From positions 1 to 6,288 of the forward strand of contig CANHCG010000115.1 in assembly GCA_947459055.1 (NCBI GenBank): a DNA stretch of 6,288 bases. Direction: 5' to 3'. Below, piece after piece: positions 1 through 6,288 of the stretch. The DNA is from Cytophagaceae bacterium (GTDB taxonomy: Bacteria > Bacteroidota > Bacteroidia > Cytophagales > Spirosomataceae). Both the position numbers and the translations under genes were made by a program. Within the stretch, counting starts at the first letter, position 1. Every line of letters begins with the position of its first letter. The notes below the pieces were generated by a model that did not search any database, was not told the DNA's origin, and saw nothing but the letters and a program-made list of their open reading frames with translations.

Positions 1-969
1 GCGATGGGTTTGTTTGGGGCGGGGATTGCGACTTTGTTGGCCCGGATTTTGATGGTAGCTAGTTTGGCATGGTATATTTTTAAGCAGGGTCGGTTTGAGA
101 AGTATTTATCGGGGGGCTCAGTTGATGAAAACTCTTCATCAAAGCTAATTCTTGAAGATGTATCCTCTCTGAATGATAAGCATGCTTTGGATGTTGAGCT
201 TTCTTTGAATGGCGAGCATTCTTTGGATGATGAGTCTTCTGTGATTGATGGACCAGATTTGGATGTTGAGTCTTCATTGATTGACAAGTCTTCCAGTGAC
301 TTAGATTATATGTCTAAATCCCCATGGGAGTTAGAGAGGAAAATTTTGACGATAGGGGTTCCTTCGGGGATGCAGGGATTTTTTGAGATTGCGACCTTTG
401 GGATGGCGGTGGTGATGATGGGATGGATTTCGGTATCGGCCCAGGCGGCGCATATTGTGGCGATTAATATGGCTTCTTTGACCTACATGATGGCGACGGG
501 CATCGCGGCGGCGGGGGGGATTTTAGTGGGGACGGATATAGGTGAGCGGAATCGTGAGGGGATTTTCACGTCGGGCAATGCGGCCTTGTTATTGTCCATT
601 GTGTTTATGGGTTTTTGTGCGCTGGTTTTTTATTTTGGTCGGGGAATTTTAGTGCGTGCATATACGGAGGAGCAAGCGGTGATTGACATAGCAGTGACCT
701 TGGTGGTTTGGGGGGCGATTTTTCAGTTATTTGATGGGATTCAGGCGGTTTCGTTGGGTTTATTACGTGGCTTACAAGATGTGAATATCCCAACGGCCAT
801 TACGATTTTTTCTTATTGGGGCATTGGAATCCCGATGTCTTATTATGCAGGCATATCGTTGGGAATTGGAGCAGTAGGCATCTGGATAGGCCTCACGGCG
901 AGCTTAGTGTGCTCTTCGATTCTATTATCTTGGCGCTTCTATGCGCGGGCAAAAACGGTAGGTTTGTAA
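1..969 (+). CDS. MATE family efflux transporter, C-terminal part (5' end outside window)
   Basis: Inner-membrane multidrug and toxin extrusion antiporter that would export cationic compounds in exchange for Na+ or H+; the substrate cannot be told from sequence. The reading frame is open at base 1 (GCG, then ATG at 4-6). That ATG lies inside a transmembrane helix, so it is an internal Met and not the start. Counting from this Met, residues 2-27 are the last helix of the N-lobe. Residues 28-112 are an enlarged cytoplasmic linker, and residues 113-312 are six hydrophobic helices of the C-lobe. Family-like stretches are VPSGMQGFFEIATF (119-132), AQAAHIVAIN (146-155), GLLRGLQDVNIPTAI (252-266) and GIWIGL (292-297). 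About 322 codons are present; MATE proteins usually have 440-470 residues, so roughly the first five helices are missing. The linker carries a 12-residue tandem repeat that is not typical of the family. The gene converges on lpd. Family assignment is firm; the specific symbol (such as norM) is not. Confidence 0.9.
   Translation, partial: AMGLFGAGIATLLARILMVASLAWYIFKQGRFEKYLSGGSVDENSSSKLILEDVSSLNDKHALDVELSLNGEHSLDDESSVIDGPDLDVESSLIDKSSSDLDYMSKSPWELERKILTIGVPSGMQGFFEIATFGMAVVMMGWISVSAQAAHIVAINMASLTYMMATGIAAAGGILVGTDIGERNREGIFTSGNAALLLSIVFMGFCALVFYFGRGILVRAYTEEQAVIDIAVTLVVWGAIFQLFDGIQAVSLGLLRGLQDVNIPTAITIFSYWGIGIPMSYYAGISLGIGAVGIWIGLTASLVCSSILLSWRFYARAKTVGL
145..288 (+). repeat. 36-bp in-frame tandem repeat (four 12-residue units) in the MATE linker
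   Basis: Four consecutive 36-nt units (145-180, 181-216, 217-252, 253-288) encode LILEDVSSLNDK, HALDVELSLNGE, HSLDDESSVIDG and PDLDVESSLIDK. The consensus is roughly xxLDVESSLxDx. A partial fifth unit (SSSDLD) follows. The repeats are degenerate but keep phase and the Leu-Asp-x-Glu-Ser-Ser-Leu pattern. The stretch is acidic and hydrophilic, without membrane character, and lies between the two six-helix halves, where MATE proteins normally have a short cytoplasmic loop. Codons here are richer in A/T than those of the flanking helices. The repeat is seen directly; any function is unknown. Confidence 0.8.
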
Positions 970-982
970 CTTACCTTTGGTC

Positions 983-1017
983 TACCTTTGGCAATCCTTC
1001 CCGGTTTGCCAAAGGTA
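983..1017. repeat. Hairpin element, copy 1 (12-bp perfect arms, 11-nt loop)
   Basis: TACCTTTGGCAA (983-994) pairs perfectly with TTGCCAAAGGTA (1006-1017) around the loop TCCTTCCCGGT. The element lies 14 nt after the MATE stop codon, in the gap between convergent genes, so it could end or stabilise transcripts from either side. No T-tract follows it on either strand, so it is not a standard intrinsic terminator. An extra half-arm, TACCTTTGG (972-980), precedes it with an 11-bp period and could pair alternatively with the right arm. The structure is clear from sequence; the role is inferred. Confidence 0.85.
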
Positions 1018-1072
1018 AATTGAAAAACCGACATTTAGCCTGAAAAAACTTATAATCTACTTAAGTAACACC

Positions 1073-1107
1073 TACCTTTGGCAAACCGGGAAGGATTGCC
1101 AAAGGTA
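1073..1107. repeat. Hairpin element, copy 2 (exact reverse complement of copy 1)
   Basis: The same 12-bp arms (1073-1084 and 1096-1107) surround the loop ACCGGGAAGGA, which is the exact reverse complement of the loop in copy 1. All 35 bases equal the reverse complement of 983-1017, and the match stops at both ends of the arms. The element lies 39 bp beyond the lpd stop codon in lpd's direction of transcription. It is a plausible 3' end or RNA-stability structure for the sucA-sucB-lpd mRNA, although no T-tract follows. Confidence 0.85.
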
Positions 1108-1146
1108 AAGCGGAATTCCGACTTTAAGCCCTAAAAAACTGATAAT

Positions 1147-2553
1147 TTACGCATGTAATGCACGCTTCGAAGTAGCCGCCAAACAAGCCTCCTTCATCGC
1201 CTCCGTGTAGGTCGGATGGGCATGCGACATACGGGCCACATCTTCCGCCGAAGCCCGATATTCCATCGCAACCACCGCCTCCGCAATCATATCCGCCGCG
1301 CGCGCACCAATGATATGTACACCTAAAATCTCATCCGTAGCAGCATCGGCCAACACCTTCACTAATCCATCCACATCCATCGACGCCACCGCCCGGCCCA
1401 AAGCCTTAAACGGAAACGAACCTTCCTTATAAGCAATACCGGCCGTCTTTAATTCCTGCTCGGTTTTACCCACCGAAGCCACTTCCGGCCAAGTATATAC
1501 GACACCTGGAATCAAATTATAATTAATATGCGGCTTTTGACCCGCAATCACCTCCGCCACAAAAACTCCCTCTTCTTCCGCTTTATGTGCCAACATCGCC
1601 CCGCGTACCACATCTCCTATCGCATAAATGCCCGGAACCGACGTCTGTAACGTATGTTCATCCACCGCAATCCGACCCCGCTCATCCGCCACCAAACCCG
1701 CCGCAGCTAAATTCAATCCATCTGTATACGGTCTCCGACCGATACATACTAAACAATAATCTCCTTTGATCTCCACTTCTTTGCCCGCCGCATCCTGCGC
1801 CTTCACCGTCACCTCAGACCCCTTCACCGAAGCCGAAGTTACCTTGTGTGAGAAATAAAAATCAGCGCCTAATTTGGCAATCGACTTTTGCAATTCCTTA
1901 CCCATCGTCTTATCCATCGTCGGTATCATCCCCTCCGCAAATTCCACAAAACTCACCTTAGACCCCAAACGAGCATACACAGAACCCAATTCCGCCCCAA
2001 TCACTCCCGCACCGATGACAATCAAATGTTTTGGGATTTCTGTCATCTTCAAAGCCTCCGTCGACGTAATAATTCGCTTCTTATCCACCGGAATAAAAGG
2101 CAAAATCGTTGGCTTTGAACCCGTCGCAATAATAATATTTTTCGCAGCCAATACCTCTGAACTCCCATCTTCCTTCGTCACCTTCACGGATTTAGCCGAA
2201 TCAAAAGATCCCAAGCCATGAAAGGTCGTAATCTTATTTTTCTTCATCAAAAAGGAAATCCCCCCATTCATCTTTTCTACCACACCCGATTTCCGCGCAA
2301 TCATTTGCTTCAAATTAATTTTGGGCTTCGCCACATCGATTCCATGCTCCTGAAAATGATGCACCGCATTGTAATAATGCTCCGAAGAATCCAACAAAGC
2401 CTTCGACGGAATACAACCCACATTCAAACATGTTCCTCCCATTACCGCATATTTTTCGATAATAGCAGTTTTGAAACCCAATTGGGCCGCACGGATAGCC
2501 GAAACATATCCCCCAGGACCCGAACCAATTACGACAACATCAAATTCTTGCAT
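1147..2553 (-). CDS. lpd: Dihydrolipoamide dehydrogenase (E3)
   Basis: Cytoplasmic FAD flavoprotein that reoxidises dihydrolipoyl groups on E2 and passes electrons to NAD+. It serves the adjacent 2-oxoglutarate dehydrogenase and probably other lipoyl complexes too (pyruvate dehydrogenase, branched-chain, glycine cleavage). Numbering is from the chosen Met. The FAD dinucleotide site is GSGPGG (10-15). The redox disulfide is in GGTCLNVGC (Cys42, Cys47). The NAD site is GAGVIGAELGS (181-191), and the second FAD motif is GIYAIGDVV (308-316). The dimerisation domain follows, with the catalytic HPTYTE (His446, Glu451). Length is 468 residues, normal for the family. The start is ATG at 2551-2553, because MQEFDVVVIGSGPGGY fits the family N-terminus. 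An in-frame ATG at 2587-2589 would add 12 unrelated residues and lies inside a hairpin. No Shine-Dalgarno is visible. It is the last gene of the operon, 45 nt after sucB. All key residues are present, so it should be functional. Confidence 0.96.
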   Translation of the reverse strand: MQEFDVVVIGSGPGGYVSAIRAAQLGFKTAIIEKYAVMGGTCLNVGCIPSKALLDSSEHYYNAVHHFQEHGIDVAKPKINLKQMIARKSGVVEKMNGGISFLMKKNKITTFHGLGSFDSAKSVKVTKEDGSSEVLAAKNIIIATGSKPTILPFIPVDKKRIITSTEALKMTEIPKHLIVIGAGVIGAELGSVYARLGSKVSFVEFAEGMIPTMDKTMGKELQKSIAKLGADFYFSHKVTSASVKGSEVTVKAQDAAGKEVEIKGDYCLVCIGRRPYTDGLNLAAAGLVADERGRIAVDEHTLQTSVPGIYAIGDVVRGAMLAHKAEEEGVFVAEVIAGQKPHINYNLIPGVVYTWPEVASVGKTEQELKTAGIAYKEGSFPFKALGRAVASMDVDGLVKVLADAATDEILGVHIIGARAADMIAEAVVAMEYRASAEDVARMSHAHPTYTEAMKEACLAATSKRALHA

Positions 2554-2569
2554 ATAGGCATCTGAAAAC

Positions 2570-2591
2570 GAATAGGCCCTAAGGCCCATTC
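2570..2591 (-). promoter_or_regulatory. Intercistronic hairpin between sucB and lpd
   Basis: Read on the minus strand, GAATGGGCC - TTAG - GGCCTATTC forms a 9-bp stem with one G-U wobble and a 4-nt loop. It begins 7 nt after the sucB stop and ends 16 nt before the chosen lpd ATG. The wobble position is an A-C mismatch on the plus strand, so the pairing suits the operon mRNA. GTTTTC follows, too short a T-run for a strong terminator. It could be a partial attenuator, an mRNA-processing or stability element, or a way of hiding the upstream ATG at 2587-2589. The stem is seen directly; the function is inferred. Confidence 0.45.
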
Positions 2592-2598
2592 AAATGAA

Positions 2599-4188
2599 TT
2601 AAATATCTAACAATAAACGCGCCGGATCTTCCAATAATTGCTTCACCCGCACCAAGAAACTCACCGATTCCCGACCATCAATAATCCGATGATCATACGA
2701 TAAAGCCAAATACATAATCGGACGAACCACCACCTGACCATCCACCACCACCGCACGCTCCACAATATTATGCATTCCCAAAATCGCCACCTGAGGCGCA
2801 TTGATAATCGGCGTCGATAACATCGATCCAAATACCCCCCCATTCGTAATCGTAAACGTTCCCCCACTCATTTCCTCCAAACTCAATTTATTCTCCCGCG
2901 CCTTGCCCGCCAAACGAACCACCTCAGATTCAATTCCTGCCAATGACAAATACTCCGCCGAACGTATCACCGGAACCACCAATCCTTTTGGCGCAGACAC
3001 CGCAATCGAAATATCACAATAGTCATGGTACACAATCTCCTCCCCATCTATCTTCGCATTCACCGAAGGAAACTCCTTCAACGCCACACATACCGCCTTA
3101 GTAAAAAAAGACATAAAGCCTAATCCCACCCCATGCTTCTCCTTAAATTTATCTTTGTACTTAGCCCGCAAATCCATCACCGGCTTCATATCTACCTCGT
3201 TAAAGGTTGTCAACATCGCCGTTTCATTCTTCACCGCTACCAAACGTCGCGCCACCGTCTTCCGCAACGAACTCATCTTCTCCCGACGAGTAGCCCCTTG
3301 AACCACCGCCGAAGCAGCTGCCACTGGAGCCGATGCAGTTGACGACGCAGCCGGAGCAGCAACCGGCTTCGCAGCTGCCAAGGCATCCTCTTTCGTAATT
3401 CGTCCACCCACACCTGTTCCCGCTACTTCCGCAGCCGAAACTCCCTTTTCATCTAATATCTTAGCGGCCGCCGGAGACGGATGTCCCGCTGCATAACTCG
3501 ATTCACCTGAAACCGAAGCCGGAGCCGCGCCTGAACCTGAGCCTGAACCTTCCGCAACCACCGGCGCAGAAACTGCATCCGATACCGCCACTGGCACAGT
3601 AGCACCCACCGTAATTTTGGCTAATACCCCTCCAATCGCCACCACAGCACCCGATTCTGCCACAATTTCCAACACACCCGCCGCTTCCGCCGGCAATTCA
3701 AATGTCGCCTTATCCGACTCTAACTCACAAATCACTTCATCCAACTTCACCACATCCCCCGTCTTCTTATTCCAAACCGATACCGTCACCTCCGTAATAG
3801 ACTCTCCAACCGCCGGAACTTTCACCTCAATCACCTGAGTCGCCCCAGTGGAAACAGGTGCAGCCGAAACAGCCACAGGTGGAACCGCCACAGGAGCAGG
3901 AGCTGCTGAAGCCGCAGGAGACGAATCCGCGACTTTGACCTCCGCTTGTACACCCCCCACTTCGATTGAACAGATCACAGCCCCAATCGGAAGAACATCT
4001 CCCTCTTTGGCCACAATATGTAAAATTCCCTCCGCCTCTGCAGGCAATTCAAAGGTCGCTTTATCCGATTCTAACTCGCATAAAACTTCATCCAGTTTCA
4101 CATGGTCCCCTTCCTTTTTATTCCAGGTCGCAACTGTCACTTCGGTAATCGATTCGCCCACCGCGGGCACTTTCATGTCTATGGCCAT
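2599..4188 (-). CDS. sucB: 2-oxoglutarate dehydrogenase E2, dihydrolipoamide succinyltransferase, with two lipoyl domains
   Basis: Core of the 2-oxoglutarate dehydrogenase complex; it moves the succinyl group from lipoyl-lysine to CoA. Domain order over 529 residues: lipoyl domain 1 (about 4-78, [10 protein letters not shown], Lys43); an Ala/Pro linker; lipoyl domain 2 (about 121-195, same motif, Lys160); a linker with GSGSGSG (214-220); a peripheral subunit-binding domain that docks E1/E3 (about 237-270, [13 protein letters not shown] to [12 protein letters not shown]); an Ala-rich linker; and the catalytic acyltransferase domain (about 300-529). The active site is SYDHRIIDG (His500, Asp504). 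Single-lipoyl SucB proteins have about 400-430 residues, and the extra length here is the second lipoyl domain and linker. The start ATG at 4186-4188 gives the usual [14 protein letters not shown]-terminus; Met5 is too close to the domain edge. It lies 17 nt after sucA with no visible Shine-Dalgarno. The substrate is assigned as succinyl, not acetyl, from the sucA neighbour and the [13 protein letters not shown] type of lipoyl domain. Confidence 0.95.
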   Translation of the reverse strand: MAIDMKVPAVGESITEVTVATWNKKEGDHVKLDEVLCELESDKATFELPAEAEGILHIVAKEGDVLPIGAVICSIEVGGVQAEVKVADSSPAASAAPAPVAVPPVAVSAAPVSTGATQVIEVKVPAVGESITEVTVSVWNKKTGDVVKLDEVICELESDKATFELPAEAAGVLEIVAESGAVVAIGGVLAKITVGATVPVAVSDAVSAPVVAEGSGSGSGAAPASVSGESSYAAGHPSPAAAKILDEKGVSAAEVAGTGVGGRITKEDALAAAKPVAAPAASSTASAPVAAASAVVQGATRREKMSSLRKTVARRLVAVKNETAMLTTFNEVDMKPVMDLRAKYKDKFKEKHGVGLGFMSFFTKAVCVALKEFPSVNAKIDGEEIVYHDYCDISIAVSAPKGLVVPVIRSAEYLSLAGIESEVVRLAGKARENKLSLEEMSGGTFTITNGGVFGSMLSTPIINAPQVAILGMHNIVERAVVVDGQVVVRPIMYLALSYDHRIIDGRESVSFLVRVKQLLEDPARLLLDI

Positions 4189-4205
4189 CGTTATTCGGCT
4201 TTAAT

Positions 4206-6288
4206 TTATTTGTCAAATGCTTTATTCATCAAAGCCGCCTGCTCTTCTGCATGCACCTTTAAAAATCCTGTCGCCGGTGATGCACTTTTCTTACGTGCCA
4301 CCAAGCCCTTAAATCGTGCCCAACCAAACTCACGAATCACATAGGACCAATAACCCATGTTCTCCGGTTCCTCTTGAACAAAATACAAATCCGCTTTAGG
4401 ATATTTGGCTAATTCGATTTCCAACTGCTTCGTTGGCATCGGATGCAACTGCTCCAATCGAATAATCGCCACATCCTTCCGCGTATCTTTTTCCTGACGC
4501 TCAGCTAAATCAAAATACACCTTCCCACTACACAATAACACCTTTTTCACCTTCGCCTTGTCCGCATACGAATCCCCAATCACCTCTTGGAACTTACCTT
4601 TCGTAAATTCATCCATCTTAGAAACCACCTTCGGATGACGGAAAATCGATTTCGGCGACATCACAACTAAAGGCTTGCGGAAGGCCCAGGTCAACTGACG
4701 ACGCAAGGCATGAAATATATTCGCTGGTGTCGTCAAATTCGCCACCACCATATTATTCTCCGCAGCTAATTGCAAAAAGCGCTCAGGACGTGCATTCGAA
4801 TGCTCCGGACCCTGACCCTCATAACCATGCGGCAACAACATCACTAGTCCATTCTGCGTCCCCCATTTCGACTCATGGGAACTCACAAACTGATCAATCA
4901 TCGTCTGCGCCCCATTCGCAAAATCACCAAACTGCGCCTCCCAAATTACCAAGGCATTCGGATTCGCCAACGCATAGCCAAACTCATAACCCAATACCCC
5001 ATATTCAGATAGTAAAGAATTATAAATTTGAACCTGCTCCTGCTTGTCTGAAATATGATTTAAAGAACTATAATTTTCATTCGTATTGGCATCATGCAAA
5101 ACGGCATGTCGGTGAGAAAATGTCCCCCGCTGCACATCTTGACCCGATAAACGAACCGCCTTCCCCTCCACTAAAAGAGAACCGTAGGCCAACAGCTCCG
5201 CCGTCGCCCAATTCAATTCCCCTTTCTCAAAAAATACCTTACGATCCGCAATCACTTTTTCTATTTGCTTCAAGGCCACAAAACCCTTCGGCAATGTGGT
5301 CATCGCCTTCGCTACCTGATCCACCACCGACTTCGCAATCGCCGTTTTTGGCGATTGATCAAAATCCGTTTCGTTCGAATAACGTAACTCAGACCACGCA
5401 TTATCTAATTTCAAAGGCACATAAGGAGGACGTACTTTTTGTTTCACCAAATCCAAGCGCGCTTGCAACTCCGCCTTAAACTCAGCATCCATTTGCTCTG
5501 CTAATTTCGCCTCAATCTCCCCTTGCTTGATTAATTTTTGAATATAAATCTCCCTTGGATTCGGATGATTGGCAATATTTGCATACAAAGTCGGCTGCGT
5601 AAAACGCGGTTCATCTGACTCATTATGGCCATTTCTCCGGTAACAAACCATATCCACAAACACATCCCGACCAAACTCCTGACGGAACTCCGCCGCGATC
5701 CGCGATACAAATACCACCGCCTCTGGATCATCTCCATTCACGTGAAAGACCGGCGCATCGATAATCTTCGCCACATCGGTACAATATATCGCTGACCGCG
5801 CATCTTCGAAATCCGTGGTAAAACCTACTTGATTATTAATCACAAAATGTATCGTACCACCCGTCGAATAACCCTTCAACTTTGCCATTTGCGTCACCTC
5901 ATACACAATCCCTTGACCAGCCACCGCCGCATCGCCATGAATTAAAATCGGCAATACTTTGGAGTAATCACCCGCATAATGCGCATCGGCACTTGCCCGA
6001 CAAAAACCCTCCACCAAGGGATTTACCGCCTCCAAATGGGAAGGATTAGGCGCTAATTTCAACGAAATTTCATTTCCGTTCGGCGAAATATGTTTGGACG
6101 AATAGCCCAAATGGTATTTCACATCCCCATCTCCATGAATTTCATTAGGCACATTTCCCTCGAAACCATCAAAAATGGATTCATATGATTTGTGCATAAT
6201 ATTCGCTAAGACATTCAATCGACCCCGGTGCGCCATCCCAATCATCGCCTCCTGCACCCCTAAATCCGCCGATTTATTAATAATTGCA
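4206..6288 (-). CDS. sucA: 2-oxoglutarate dehydrogenase E1 component, C-terminal three quarters (5' end outside window)
   Basis: Thiamine diphosphate-dependent decarboxylase of the TCA cycle; it converts 2-oxoglutarate to CO2 and succinylates the lipoyl groups of SucB. The frame is open to the window edge. Residues AIINKSADLGVQEAMIGMAH continue the family without a break, so the GTG at 6255-6257 is an internal Val and not the start. About 693 residues are visible out of a usual 900-940, so roughly 220-240 N-terminal residues are missing. In fragment numbering the motifs are: MAHRGRLN (18-25, active-site His20), GDAAVAGQG (118-126) and NNQVGFTTD (151-159), both in the thiamine diphosphate/Mg site; CYRRNGHNESDEP (215-227); FSHRHAVLHD (390-399); LLPHGYEGQGPEHS (484-497); and a C-terminal domain with QEEPENMGYW and SPATGF. 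The order of the thiamine diphosphate, transketolase-like and C-terminal domains is normal. It is the first visible gene of the operon, and no frameshift is seen. Confidence 0.96.
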   Translation of the reverse strand, partial: AIINKSADLGVQEAMIGMAHRGRLNVLANIMHKSYESIFDGFEGNVPNEIHGDGDVKYHLGYSSKHISPNGNEISLKLAPNPSHLEAVNPLVEGFCRASADAHYAGDYSKVLPILIHGDAAVAGQGIVYEVTQMAKLKGYSTGGTIHFVINNQVGFTTDFEDARSAIYCTDVAKIIDAPVFHVNGDDPEAVVFVSRIAAEFRQEFGRDVFVDMVCYRRNGHNESDEPRFTQPTLYANIANHPNPREIYIQKLIKQGEIEAKLAEQMDAEFKAELQARLDLVKQKVRPPYVPLKLDNAWSELRYSNETDFDQSPKTAIAKSVVDQVAKAMTTLPKGFVALKQIEKVIADRKVFFEKGELNWATAELLAYGSLLVEGKAVRLSGQDVQRGTFSHRHAVLHDANTNENYSSLNHISDKQEQVQIYNSLLSEYGVLGYEFGYALANPNALVIWEAQFGDFANGAQTMIDQFVSSHESKWGTQNGLVMLLPHGYEGQGPEHSNARPERFLQLAAENNMVVANLTTPANIFHALRRQLTWAFRKPLVVMSPKSIFRHPKVVSKMDEFTKGKFQEVIGDSYADKAKVKKVLLCSGKVYFDLAERQEKDTRKDVAIIRLEQLHPMPTKQLEIELAKYPKADLYFVQEEPENMGYWSYVIREFGWARFKGLVARKKSASPATGFLKVHAEEQAALMNKAFDK

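Larger units (their letters stand above)
982..1158. repeat. 90-bp tandem duplication covering hairpin, spacer and the lpd 3' end
   Basis: Apart from the loop orientation, 982-1068 aligns without gaps to 1072-1158 at a 90-bp offset. The spacer after each hairpin (1018-1068 against 1108-1158) matches at 37 of 51 positions by my hand count. Shared features are CCGAC, an A6 run (1043-1048 and 1133-1138) and ATAAT near the end. The second unit runs into the stop and last three sense codons of lpd (1147-1158), so the first unit carries a decayed remnant of that gene end. This accounts for most of the 177-bp intergenic region; I see no other gene or RNA there. Confidence 0.7.

Noticed and set aside
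816..1043. A 75-codon plus-strand frame overlapping the MATE 3' end and running through the first hairpin
   Set aside because: It overlaps the real gene in another frame, and its tail is just the translated hairpin repeat.
972..1107. Hairpin arms contain TACCTTTG, matching the Bacteroidota -7 promoter pattern TAnnTTTG, five times over both strands
   Set aside because: I found no TTG element at the expected upstream spacing, and the sites sit between convergent genes with nothing downstream to express. Chance from the arm sequence is the simpler reading.
1133..1163. Possible intrinsic terminator at the lpd stop: small GCAT/ATGC stem followed by a T6 run on the minus strand
   Set aside because: The stem has only four good pairs, overlaps the last lpd codons, and is about 12 nt from the T-run, too far for a working terminator.
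2554..2589. Longer Lpd starting at the ATG at 2587-2589
   Set aside because: The 12 extra residues (MGLRAYSFSDAY) do not fit the family N-terminus, and the codon lies within the intercistronic stem.
3617..4204. Two plus-strand open frames opposite the sucB lipoyl region (3617-3838 and 3848-4204)
   Set aside because: Their Thr/Ser/Ala-rich proteins resemble each other only because they mirror the two similar lipoyl domains. There is no start signal or independent homology.
4727..5479. A 250-codon open frame on the plus strand opposite sucA
   Set aside because: The product is Pro/Ser/His/Asn-rich with no domain pattern, and it lies wholly antisense to a well-conserved part of sucA. It is a by-product of sucA codon bias.
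6255..6257. GTG as the start of sucA
   Set aside because: The frame continues upstream to the window edge with SADLGVQEAMIGMAHRG, which is internal E1 sequence. The true start is outside the window.

Overview
The window looks like ordinary chromosome from a member of the Bacteroidota. The evidence is the style of the SucA, SucB and dihydrolipoamide dehydrogenase proteins, the NorM/MATE-type transporter, and the lack of Shine-Dalgarno sequences before the two internal gene starts that can be seen. Genus cannot be told from the sequence. No RNA gene, CRISPR array, insertion sequence, phage gene or defence gene is visible.

Layout: bases 1-969 (+) hold the C-terminal part of a MATE multidrug/sodium antiporter whose 5' end lies outside the window. 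Bases 970-1146 are a 177-bp gap between convergent genes, filled by two copies of a 35-nt hairpin set 90 bp apart. Bases 1147-6288 (-) hold three tightly spaced genes, transcribed sucA (5' end missing), sucB, lpd. They encode E1, E2 and E3 of the 2-oxoglutarate dehydrogenase complex. The gaps are 17 nt (sucA-sucB) and 45 nt (sucB-lpd), so one operon is likely; its promoter is outside the window.

How the genes work together: SucA (thiamine diphosphate E1) decarboxylates 2-oxoglutarate and passes the succinyl group to lipoyl-lysines on SucB. SucB (E2) makes succinyl-CoA, and Lpd (E3) reoxidises dihydrolipoyl groups with NAD+. SucB carries two closely similar lipoyl domains instead of the single one of the E. 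coli enzyme. The MATE gene is functionally unrelated and faces the operon.

The unusual structure is small in scale. (1) The convergent gap contains a 90-bp tandem duplication that reaches into the last codons of lpd; the two 35-nt hairpins in it are identical except that one is exactly inverted. (2) The MATE protein has an acidic, Ser-rich 12-residue repeat (four units) in the loop between its two halves. (3) A 9-bp stem with a tetraloop lies between sucB and lpd and pairs better in the operon mRNA than on the other strand. I see no convincing new multi-gene system.
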